This document shows, one piece after another, positions 15,737-22,027 of a DNA stretch of 22,027 bases. Source of the stretch: Proteobacteria bacterium UBA1847 (GTDB taxonomy: Bacteria; Pseudomonadota; Gammaproteobacteria; Steroidobacterales; Woeseiaceae); the NCBI GenBank assembly GCA_002338605.1, contig DDIP01000272.1:1-22027 (forward strand), in the 5' to 3' direction. The notes under the pieces were generated by a model, which worked only from the letters and a program-made list of their open reading frames with translations, made no database searches and had not been told where the DNA came from. Both the position numbers and the translations under genes were made by a program. Each line of letters opens with the position of its first letter. Within the stretch, counting starts at the first letter, position 1.

Positions 15737-16957
15737 CTAGGGGCGTTCAAGCTCCTGCAGAATCCATTCAATATAGCGTTGCTCCATTTTTTCCATGCCG
15801 GAGAACGGTCCTGGCTCGTAATATTTCGAGTGCACGCCTTTCGAGTTGTTGCAGATAATTTCCTTGTCCGCCTTGGTCGTGATATCCCACAACCAGGTGA
15901 GCTCGTCGACGTCGTAGTCCTTGCCCTCTTCAGCGTCACCGCGCACCAGCCAGTAGATCTCGCAATTCGAATTGTTCTGGTCAACCGGTGTGAAAACGTA
16001 GCAAACGACGTGATCGTTATAGGCCAGGACAAACGAAAACGGCCCGAACGACAGGTCGGCCTGGCCACCATCGTAACCCTTGATACTGCCGAGCAACGGA
16101 GCGACAGGTTGCCCCCCTTTGCTGCCTGTTTTGTACTTGCTGAACATCGCTGTGCGACCGAAACCAAAACCGATCTCTCCGGGTCGTGCCTCGGTATCGA
16201 TGAAATCGATATTAATATCCTTGATGCCGCACGCTTCCATGCGTTCGTACATGTGACCGGACACGCGAGCTCGTTTTTCACGATCGAGCATCAGGGTATG
16301 CATCAACGCATATTCCGGGTGGGCAGTTGCGCAGTGGTAGCACTCCTGGTAATTCTCAATCGACAATTTCCAGTTGGCTGGAATCGCATAACTTTTCTGC
16401 GCTGCGACCTTCAGGTTCGGGAAATCGTACATCCCCATGGCTTCTTCGAGATCGCGAATTGCGCCTTCAATCGACGGCGGGTTGTCACTGAAACAGACGA
16501 ATACCAGGCCATGAATAATGCCCACAGAAACGGGTTTCAGGCTATGCGCGGACTTGTCAAAGTCGTCGGCCATGTTGCGAGCGGCAATAAGCTTGCCGTC
16601 CGTGTCGTACATCCAGCCGTGATAGGGACAGGTAAACTTGTCAACGTGCCCGGCGGCCTGCAGGCAAACCAGCGAACCGCGGTGACGACACACATTCGCG
16701 AAACCCTTGAGCTCACCCGCCTCACTCAAGACGATGATCGCCGATTCCTGACCGACGTTCAGCACCCGGAAATCACCCGGCCGAGACCACTGCGATGTAT
16801 GCCCGGCGAGGATCCAGTTGCGATTGATAATCCTCTCAACTTCGAGCTTGTAAATCTCGGGGTCAGTATAAAAACGCTGGTCGAGTGAGTAGCCGGGCTT
16901 CTGGCTTGCTATGAGTTCTGCAATAGAACGATCATCATGGTTCAAAACGGCGCTCAT
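15737..16957 (-). CDS. Rieske non-heme iron oxygenase, alpha subunit (quaternary-ammonium oxygenase-like)
   Basis: A 406-residue oxygenase. The Rieske [2Fe-2S] ligands are Cys90-x-His92 and Cys110-x2-His113 in VCRHRGS and TCPYHGW. The mononuclear iron ligands are His208 and His213 in ENYQECYHCATAH, with Asp364 (TKADKEI) the likely carboxylate. The residue that bridges the two metal centres, Asp in most ring-hydroxylating oxygenases, is Glu205 here, as in carnitine monooxygenase CntA and the glycine-betaine (GbcA) type. The reaction is therefore more likely oxidation at an N-methyl or C-N group than of an aromatic ring. It needs an electron-donating reductase that is not in this window. It converges with the transporter operon and diverges from the decarboxylase-like pair. 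Start ATG 16957. Confidence 0.92.
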   Translation of the reverse strand: MSAVLNHDDRSIAELIASQKPGYSLDQRFYTDPEIYKLEVERIINRNWILAGHTSQWSRPGDFRVLNVGQESAIIVLSEAGELKGFANVCRHRGSLVCLQAAGHVDKFTCPYHGWMYDTDGKLIAARNMADDFDKSAHSLKPVSVGIIHGLVFVCFSDNPPSIEGAIRDLEEAMGMYDFPNLKVAAQKSYAIPANWKLSIENYQECYHCATAHPEYALMHTLMLDREKRARVSGHMYERMEACGIKDINIDFIDTEARPGEIGFGFGRTAMFSKYKTGSKGGQPVAPLLGSIKGYDGGQADLSFGPFSFVLAYNDHVVCYVFTPVDQNNSNCEIYWLVRGDAEEGKDYDVDELTWLWDITTKADKEIICNNSKGVHSKYYEPGPFSGMEKMEQRYIEWILQELERP

Positions 16958-16993
16958 GTTTATTCCACAATATGAAATGCAGTCAGTAAGAAT

Positions 16994-17006
16994 TGCTACG
17001 ATAGCA
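16994..17006. promoter_or_regulatory. Small inverted repeat in divergent oxygenase/decarboxylase spacer
   Basis: TGCTA (16994-16998) and TAGCA (17002-17006) form a perfect inverted repeat around CGA. It lies in the 84-base spacer between the Rieske oxygenase start and the first decarboxylase-like start, about 18 bases before a -10-like TTTAAT (17013-17018, plus strand). It could be an operator. It is short, unlike the 9994-10013 repeat, and chance is a real alternative. Confidence 0.3.
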
Positions 17007-17041
17007 CAACACTTTAATTCGGCAGATAGGTGCTTAACGAA

Positions 17042-18202
17042 ATGTTTGAAGATGCCCTCAAGAGCTATACAAACGTGTCCGATTTGTTAAATCGAATAAA
17101 GCCACGGCATCCCGTCTATTGCATCTACCCGAACGTCTATACTGAAACCGCGAAACACTTTCTTGCCGGCTTTCCGGGGCGGGTCCTGTACGCCGTCAAG
17201 GCGAACAACCACCCGGTAGTTCTGCAGCTGCTGTTTGACGCCGGTGTTCGAAATTTTGATTGCGCTTCCCTGCAGGAAATCAAACTCGCGCACGAATGCT
17301 GCCCAGGCGCCAAGCTGTATTTCATGAATCCGGTTCGTTTTGAAGACGATGCCCGGCAAGCACAGCAACGATTTGGTGTACGGCATTTTCTTGTCGACCA
17401 TCACAGCGGCCTGGCCCCGCTGCTCAGCGAGATTGATGTCGCGAATACGGTCGTTTTTGCGCGAATGGCGGTCTCGCACGCGTCCGCACAGGCCAATCTT
17501 TCGAACAAGTTTGGCGCCAAGCCTGCCGACATACCCGCACTGCTGACCGCCATCGCGGACAGCGGAGCTGAGCCGGCGCTCGCTTTCAATGTGGGATCGG
17601 GCGTCGTGGATCCGGAAGCCTACACATATGCCATTGGCATTGCGGCCGATGTCCTCGCCCGTGTCCCGTTCAAAGTTCGCCTGCTCGACATCGGCGGTGG
17701 ATTTCCCAGATCTTACCCCGGTCTCGTGGTTCCACCGCTTGAGGATTTCTTCGAACGAATCCGGAGTGCAGCAAGGACATTGCCTCTGGCACCCAATGGT
17801 GAACTGCTGTCGGAGCCTGGTCGCGCGCTGAGCGCACCGGGGCTATCCGCGATTACGTCGGTCCTGTTGAAAAAAACGGACCGCGTGTACCTGAATGACG
17901 GTATGTATGGCATTTTCTGGGAGCTGCGTTTCAAGGGCCATCAGCAATATGCCCATCGGGTGTTTCGCAACGGAGAACTGCTGTCCGGTGAGACCAGAGC
18001 ATTTCGGATACTCGGTCCGACCTGCGACTCATCTGACGAGCTGCCGTCGCGTATCGAACTGCCAGCGTCGATAGCGGTTGGTGATCAAATCGAATTCGGT
18101 TCTATCGGCGCCTATAGTCTGAGCGGCAGAACCGATTTCAACGGTTTTTTCAGCAACGACGTGGTCATGTTGAGTGACCCAACAGCCAGGCCACCTTCGT
18201 AA
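17042..18202 (+). CDS. Ornithine/lysine decarboxylase-fold PLP enzyme (copy 1)
   Basis: A 386-residue fold-type III (alanine-racemase-like barrel) decarboxylase family member. It shows the PLP lysine in LYAVKAN, NFDCASLQEI (ODC Asp88/Glu94 region), LSNKFGA, LDIGGGFP, the phosphate/pyridine-binding EPGR, YLNDGMYG (ODC Asp332 region), GPTCDSSDE (ODC Cys360/Asp361) and GAYSLSGRTDFNGF. All of these support a basic amino-acid decarboxylase. The usual FHVGSG is FNVGSG, replacing the His that stacks on PLP. GTG at 17030 would add four residues. ATG 17042 is chosen because it gives exactly the same length as the tandem paralogue, and AGGTG stands about 9 bases upstream. It is divergent from the oxygenase. 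The product could be a diamine or an N-methylated diamine; not proven. Confidence 0.9.
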   Translation: MFEDALKSYTNVSDLLNRIKPRHPVYCIYPNVYTETAKHFLAGFPGRVLYAVKANNHPVVLQLLFDAGVRNFDCASLQEIKLAHECCPGAKLYFMNPVRFEDDARQAQQRFGVRHFLVDHHSGLAPLLSEIDVANTVVFARMAVSHASAQANLSNKFGAKPADIPALLTAIADSGAEPALAFNVGSGVVDPEAYTYAIGIAADVLARVPFKVRLLDIGGGFPRSYPGLVVPPLEDFFERIRSAARTLPLAPNGELLSEPGRALSAPGLSAITSVLLKKTDRVYLNDGMYGIFWELRFKGHQQYAHRVFRNGELLSGETRAFRILGPTCDSSDELPSRIELPASIAVGDQIEFGSIGAYSLSGRTDFNGFFSNDVVMLSDPTARPPS

Positions 18203-18246
18203 CTCTTCTTGCCGCCGTGGACTACAGTCGACCTCGTTTCCTGCAA

Positions 18247-18280
18247 TGATCAGGCCGGCACAATACTGTATAAGCACAGT
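18247..18280 (+). promoter_or_regulatory. Possible promoter and inverted repeat ahead of second decarboxylase-like gene
   Basis: The 103-base spacer between the two paralogues holds a -10-like TATAAG (18269-18274) with a weak -35-like TGATCA (18247-18252) 16 bases before it. An inverted repeat ACTGT (18265-18269) / ACAGT (18276-18280) with a 6-base loop covers the -10. This would allow the second copy its own regulated promoter. The match is modest. Confidence 0.3.
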
Positions 18281-18305
18281 TCAAGTTGATATACGGTATC
18301 TACCT

Positions 18306-19466
18306 ATGACGAATGAAGCAATGGAAAGTTTTACGAATGTCGTTGACCTGCTCCGGAAGACCAACCCGCAGCATCCGGTCTATTGCATCTATCCGCATGT
18401 TTATCGCCAGACAGTTGAGCATTTCGTGAACGGCTTTCCGGGTCGCGTGCTGTACGCAGTCAAAGCAAATATTCACCCGGAAATTCTGAGGATATTTACC
18501 GAGGCCGGCATCCGGGAATTTGACTGCGCGTCACTGCGAGAGATAGAGCAGGTTCGGGAGTCCTGCCCTGACGCCACGATCTACTTTATGAACCCTGTGC
18601 GTTTCAAGGGGGATGCAAGAACGGCGCAGGAAGACTACGGCGTCCGACATTTTTTGATCGACCACCCAAGTGGACTGGCGCCGTTGATTGAGGAAATCAA
18701 TCCTGGCAATTCCGTGATTTTTGCACGCATGGCAGTGTCGCACGCGTCGGCGCTGACAAACCTTTCGGCCAAGTTTGGTGCCAAGCCGGAGAATATTCCA
18801 TCGCTCCTGAAAGCGATTGCGGCATCCGGCGCGGAAGCAGCACTTGCCTTCAATGTCGGCTCCGGTGTCAAGGATCCCGAGGCCTATGCGTATGCGATCG
18901 GCATTGTCCACCGGGTACTCGCGGAATTGCCGTTCAAGATTCGTCTGCTGGATATTGGTGGTGGATTCCCCAAATCCTATCCCGGCTACGTTGTGCCGCC
19001 GCTGGAAAACTATTTCGAACGTACCCGGATTGCCGCTGAGGAACTCCCGCTTGCCGACAACGGCGAACTGCTCGCGGAACCGGGTCGTGCGCTGAGTGCT
19101 CCGGGCATGTCAGCGGTAACCTGTGTGCTGCTGCGCAAAACAGACCGGGTCTACCTGAACGACGGTATGTACGGCGCTTTCTGGGATTTGCGTGTCAAGG
19201 GCCAACTCGAGTATCCGTGCCGAGCCTATCGAAATGGCGAATTGCTGCAAGGCGAGAAGAAGGCGTTCCGGGTCCTCGGTCCGACCTGCGATTCAGACGA
19301 CGAGTTGCCGGTTCGTATCGAGCTGCCGGCGGACATTGACGTTGGCGATCATATCGAGTTCGGAACAATCGGCGCTTACAGCCTGAGCGGTCGTACCGAC
19401 TTCAACGGCTTTTATAGCGACCGGGTGGTTACAATCAGCGACGCGACTGCGCTACCGCCTGTCTAA
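18306..19466 (+). CDS. Ornithine/lysine decarboxylase-fold PLP enzyme (copy 2)
   Basis: A 386-residue paralogue of the preceding gene. It aligns along the whole length without gaps, with most residues identical by eye. All the decarboxylase-fold motifs recur: LYAVKAN, EFDCASLREI, LSAKFGA, LDIGGGFPKSYPG, EPGR, YLNDGMYG, GPTCDSDDE and SLSGRTDFNGF. The FNVGSG change is also shared. The frame runs open back to 18174, but ATG 18306 matches the paralogue's N-terminus (MESFTNV against LKSYTNV) and leaves a 103-base spacer. The divergence is well spread and reading is intact, so both copies are probably functional and old enough to have specialised. The stop overlaps the stop of the convergent peroxidase by four bases. 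Confidence 0.9.
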   Translation: MTNEAMESFTNVVDLLRKTNPQHPVYCIYPHVYRQTVEHFVNGFPGRVLYAVKANIHPEILRIFTEAGIREFDCASLREIEQVRESCPDATIYFMNPVRFKGDARTAQEDYGVRHFLIDHPSGLAPLIEEINPGNSVIFARMAVSHASALTNLSAKFGAKPENIPSLLKAIAASGAEAALAFNVGSGVKDPEAYAYAIGIVHRVLAELPFKIRLLDIGGGFPKSYPGYVVPPLENYFERTRIAAEELPLADNGELLAEPGRALSAPGMSAVTCVLLRKTDRVYLNDGMYGAFWDLRVKGQLEYPCRAYRNGELLQGEKKAFRVLGPTCDSDDELPVRIELPADIDVGDHIEFGTIGAYSLSGRTDFNGFYSDRVVTISDATALPPV

Positions 19467-20659
19467 TCGCCCTGCTCCGCCTGTGACATTGTCATTTCGA
19501 TCGGAGCAGCAAGGGTGACCAGGAAAGCCTCAAGTTGATTGAGTTTACGCTGTGAAAAGCCCAGCGGCTGCGCTTCGTTGTGACCGATCATCGCGTCCGC
19601 CGCAACATTGTAGTGTTGAAGGACCTCTGCCAGGGTCGCGAATTGCCCTTTGTGCATGAATGGCGCCGTGTTCTCGAGATTTCGCAATGAAGGCGTTTTA
19701 AAGGCACCGATCAGCGTCGCGTCGGTTCGCGCGTACTCGAGTTCATCGCACGATCGTTCGTCGTCATCGCTGTATGCACCTTTGCAATTGAACTCGTTGA
19801 GCATGACTTCCCGAACGCCGGCCACTCGACCCTTGTCCGGCACGTCACCCGGGAAACTGACAACACCCGTATTGTGAAATTCGTGGTTGGTAAACAATGG
19901 TCCATTGTGACATTGCGTACAGTTTGCTTCGCCGATGAAAAGGCGCAAGCCACGAATTTCGTCATTGCTGAATAGTTCTTTCTGCCGCTCGACATCGCCA
20001 TCGACAAGTGACGAAACGTAGCGATCGAAGCGTGACTCGCTAGGCATGATCGTGCGTTCAAATGCTGCAATCGCTTTTCCGATATTTGCGAATACGACAT
20101 TCGTGCTGCGTATGTCAGCCGGTTCCGGTTCGGGCAACCGGCCAAAAAGCGTCTCGTAGAATTCACGATACTGTGGGTCGCTGGCAACCAGTGCCGTGAC
20201 CTGCCCGCGATCGAAAGCATGCTCCCGTTCATCCTCGAGCGGCGCAAGTGCCTGTGACCAGAGACTGTCCCGGCGGCCGTCCCAAAACTGCCAGGGACTG
20301 TAGGCTGCGCCAACGATACTGGGAGTATTGCGGTCTGTTGTCCCGATTGCCTGTCCCTTCTGCAGCCCGTCCGTGAATCGCCGAATTGGCTGGTGACAGG
20401 TCGCACATGAAATCCCGCCATTCGCACTCAATCGTGTGTCGAAAAACAGCTGGCTTCCAAATTCCGCTGCGAGCGGATTGTCCGCTACCGCATTGCTTGG
20501 GTCCGGTCGCAGGTCCCCTAGCGATTCCAGTGACAGGGAACGCAATACCGCGAGGTCTTCCGCTGTCCAGTCGGGTATCGGCTTTGGCCATAGCTGCCAG
20601 TAGGCAACGATCAGCGTGACACAGAGCAACGCGAATAAAAGAGCGCTATGCCGGATCAT
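19463..20659 (-). CDS. Diheme cytochrome c peroxidase/MauG family protein, membrane-anchored
   Basis: A 398-residue protein. An uncleaved-looking N-terminal hydrophobic segment (residues 6-20, ALLFALLCVTLIVAY) anchors it facing the periplasm. Two c-type heme motifs are present: CATCH (85-89) and CTQCH (247-251). The layout LFFDTRLSANGGISCATCH, NTPSIVGAAY, FWDGR, LEDEREHAF, then LFIGEANCTQCHNGPLFTN and TPSLRNLENTAPFMHKGQFATL is that of bacterial cytochrome c peroxidase/MauG. Met335 in PFMHKG is a candidate heme ligand. An extra cysteine pair (292 and 304) may form a disulfide. ATG 20659 is chosen over the longer open frame because it overlaps the upstream stop as ATGA and begins the membrane segment. 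It reduces peroxide or oxidises a partner. The partner is unknown. Confidence 0.92.
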   Translation of the reverse strand: MIRHSALLFALLCVTLIVAYWQLWPKPIPDWTAEDLAVLRSLSLESLGDLRPDPSNAVADNPLAAEFGSQLFFDTRLSANGGISCATCHQPIRRFTDGLQKGQAIGTTDRNTPSIVGAAYSPWQFWDGRRDSLWSQALAPLEDEREHAFDRGQVTALVASDPQYREFYETLFGRLPEPEPADIRSTNVVFANIGKAIAAFERTIMPSESRFDRYVSSLVDGDVERQKELFSNDEIRGLRLFIGEANCTQCHNGPLFTNHEFHNTGVVSFPGDVPDKGRVAGVREVMLNEFNCKGAYSDDDERSCDELEYARTDATLIGAFKTPSLRNLENTAPFMHKGQFATLAEVLQHYNVAADAMIGHNEAQPLGFSQRKLNQLEAFLVTLAAPIEMTMSQAEQGD

Positions 20660-21615
20660 AGTTGCAGCGGCATGGTCACGACCGTTGTACCGGCGTCTGT
20701 CGTGACCCGGACAAGGATTTCCCAATAGCCGCTCATATGAAATCGCAGGCCTTCGAGTTTGTAATCACCACCTCCGAGTTCTTCGGTCACACGCGGTTTC
20801 GTGGGCAGGCCGTGGTCGTGCTTTGGCATGCCGCCGTCGACTTCAACAATGGCGCCTTCCACTGCGCGTCCGGACTCGTCAACAATGTGTAGAATCCAGC
20901 TATGCATCTGGTTGATGCGTGGCTGCCCCTCCGGCGCGGTAAAGCTGACGCGTAGCCCGGAGGCTTTTGCGTCCGACATCGCGAAAAATAATGCGACTAG
21001 CAGGAGTGATGCAGCGCCTGTGTTCCTGCCGAACCATTTTCTCAGTCGGCCACTCATATAGAGGTATTGAATTTGCAGAATCACGAGCAGTGCAATAAAG
21101 AACGGCCAGTAGCCGAGTCCCGTGAATCCGACCTCAAATGGGAAGACCGCCGTGTAGAGCTTGCCGGATTGCATTTGCCGGGCCGATACGATGCCAACAA
21201 AATCCCCTTCTTCAACGAACTCGTGACTGACCAGGTAAACATCCGGCTCGACGACAGGTGCCTGGTAGAACACGGTCGCACCTTCAATATCCGCAATTTG
21301 CTCAACATCTTCGAGGCGCGCGAACCGGCCCTTGCCGGTAACGTCGCGGATGATGCGAAAATCAACCTCCATTTGCGACAGCGAGTCATGCTGATACTCC
21401 ATCACGAAAATGCTTTGTGTCGCAGTCGGTAAATCTTCGCAGAATTGCTCCAGACCGCGTGTGGCTGGCTGGTAGACCTTGAAGTGCGCGCGCAGGTAAT
21501 TCACCTTGATCACACAAAGATCATCTTCCTCAACAACGCCTCCGTGTGCCAGGGCAACGTTGTGACCGAATACAAAGAAAAGCAGGAAAATGATGCTGAT
21601 ACGGTGCACAATCAT
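20656..21615 (-). CDS. Exported two-helix membrane protein with C-terminal YtkA-like domain
   Basis: A 319-residue protein with no closely recognised name. Residues 1-23 form a signal peptide ending ALA, so the mature chain would begin His24-Gly-Gly. A periplasmic domain follows (Cys34 and Cys59 may pair). Membrane helices lie near 163-187 and 199-215, joined by a basic loop (GRLRKWFGRN) that should be cytoplasmic. The C-terminal part (220-319) matches the YtkA/FixH-like pattern: GGMPKHDHGLPTKPRV with Met263, His266 and His268, then GGGDYKLEGLRFHMSGYWEILVRV with His293/Met294, typical of a copper or other metal site. It is coupled to the downstream peroxidase by ATGA. The second helix plus AKA looks like an internal signal peptide, suggesting an old fusion of two exported proteins. 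Confidence 0.82.
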   Translation of the reverse strand: MIVHRISIIFLLFFVFGHNVALAHGGVVEEDDLCVIKVNYLRAHFKVYQPATRGLEQFCEDLPTATQSIFVMEYQHDSLSQMEVDFRIIRDVTGKGRFARLEDVEQIADIEGATVFYQAPVVEPDVYLVSHEFVEEGDFVGIVSARQMQSGKLYTAVFPFEVGFTGLGYWPFFIALLVILQIQYLYMSGRLRKWFGRNTGAASLLLVALFFAMSDAKASGLRVSFTAPEGQPRINQMHSWILHIVDESGRAVEGAIVEVDGGMPKHDHGLPTKPRVTEELGGGDYKLEGLRFHMSGYWEILVRVTTDAGTTVVTMPLQL

Positions 21616-21653
21616 CTGCCTATTCTAACCACTCTCGCCAACGCCTTAATAGA

Positions 21654-22027
21654 ATGACCTTCCTCCTAAGCACAGTCGCACTGCTGCTCGGACCGATTAT
21701 CTATGCGGCCGCGCGAGAGAGCCGCTTGCTTCGGCCGGCGCTCAACGGGCTGATCCTGTTGACGATTGCGTACATCATCGGCGTCCACATAATTCCCGAA
21801 GCGTGGCGGCACGGTGGCAATTTCACCATTCTTGTCATCGTACTCGGAATCGCGTTTCCAATGATACTGGAGCGAATGTTTCGAACGGCGACGGATGCGG
21901 CACACCTCGTCATCGACGGCATTGCAGCGATCGGTCTCCTGGTTCACGCGGTCGTGGACGGCATTGCTCTTCTGCCCGGAAGCGGTACCGGGCTCGCCTA
22001 TGCGGTTGTACTGCATCGCCTGCCTGT
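21654..22027 (+). CDS. ZIP-family-like metal transporter, 3' truncated by window edge
   Basis: An ATG at 21654 opens a frame with no stop to the end of the window (124 residues visible). It is rich in hydrophobic segments: MTFLLSTVALLLGPIIYAA, NGLILLTIAYIIGVHIIPEA, FTILVIVLGIAFPMIL and AHLVIDGIAAIGLLVHAVVDGIALL, and the visible chain ends in YAVVLHRLP. GVHIIPEA and HAVVDGIAL with a following VVLHRLP match the order of ZIP zinc/iron transporter helices, where the metal site is usually HNxPEG and a His in the next helix. Here the site is His98-A-V-V-Asp102-Gly. It diverges from the YtkA-like gene across 38 bases. The family call is moderate because the C-terminal half is not seen. Confidence 0.7.
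   Translation, partial: MTFLLSTVALLLGPIIYAAARESRLLRPALNGLILLTIAYIIGVHIIPEAWRHGGNFTILVIVLGIAFPMILERMFRTATDAAHLVIDGIAAIGLLVHAVVDGIALLPGSGTGLAYAVVLHRLP

Noticed and set aside
15779..16888. Plus-strand open frame of 369 codons opposite the Rieske oxygenase
   Set aside because: Antisense shadow; the minus-strand frame carries complete Rieske and iron-ligand motifs.
18174..18305. Extension of the second decarboxylase-like frame
   Set aside because: It overlaps the end of the first copy and has no match to the first copy's N-terminus; ATG 18306 gives equal lengths.
17042..19466. Mobile-element origin of the decarboxylase-like duplication
   Set aside because: No terminal repeats, transposase remnants or target-site duplications are visible; the copies are diverged throughout, so an old tandem duplication is simpler.
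20660..20725. Extension of the peroxidase frame
   Set aside because: It sits inside the YtkA-like gene; ATG 20659 begins the membrane anchor and forms an ATGA overlap.
21666..22016. Minus-strand open frame at the right edge
   Set aside because: Charged, Asn/Arg/Asp-rich, motif-free; the plus strand reads as a ZIP-like membrane protein through the same bases.

Overview
The window looks like a chromosomal segment of a moderately GC-rich proteobacterium, most likely a marine-type gammaproteobacterium. That placement rests on gene style (PotF/A/B/C-type ABC transporter, BetI-like TetR regulator, diheme cytochrome c peroxidase) and codon use, and is only moderately sure. Genes are packed tightly, often with 4-base stop/start overlaps. 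No stretch above 300 bases lacks a gene. I see no tRNA, rRNA, CRISPR array, insertion sequence or prophage gene.

Layout. (1) 1-771, plus strand: the 3' part of an amidohydrolase, converging on and overlapping the next block. (2) 728-9962, minus strand: a seven-gene run, in transcription order class III aminotransferase, two tandem PYROXD2/phytoene-dehydrogenase-like FAD oxidoreductases, a GcvT-like folate-dependent C1 transferase, an NDP-forming acyl-CoA synthetase, a TIM-barrel isomerase/epimerase-like protein and a MOSC-domain protein. (3) 9963-10029: a short divergent control region with an inverted repeat typical of TetR-family operators. (4) 10030-15731, plus strand: BetI-like regulator, acyl-CoA dehydrogenase, polyamine-type binding lipoprotein, ATPase and two permeases. 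(5) 15737-16957, minus strand: a Rieske oxygenase carrying the bridging glutamate of the quaternary-ammonium oxygenases. (6) 17042-19466, plus strand: two tandem, equal-length ornithine-decarboxylase-fold paralogues. (7) 19463-20659 and 20656-21615, minus strand: a membrane-anchored diheme peroxidase and a membrane protein with a YtkA-like metal-site domain. (8) 21654-end, plus strand: a ZIP-family-like transporter cut by the window end.

Blocks 2-6 read as one catabolic locus. A polyamine/amino-betaine-type compound would be imported by the ABC system. The Rieske oxygenase and flavin oxidoreductases could remove N-methyl groups, with the GcvT-like protein passing C1 units to tetrahydrofolate. 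The aminotransferase could remove an amino group, the synthetase and acyl-CoA dehydrogenase could process the carbon chain as a CoA ester, and the decarboxylase-like pair could act on an amino-acid form. A BetI-like repressor at the divergent promoter would control it. The substrate is not identifiable from sequence alone. No Rieske reductase, aldehyde dehydrogenase or enoyl-CoA hydratase is present in the window. Blocks 7-8 look like a separate metal/redox module.
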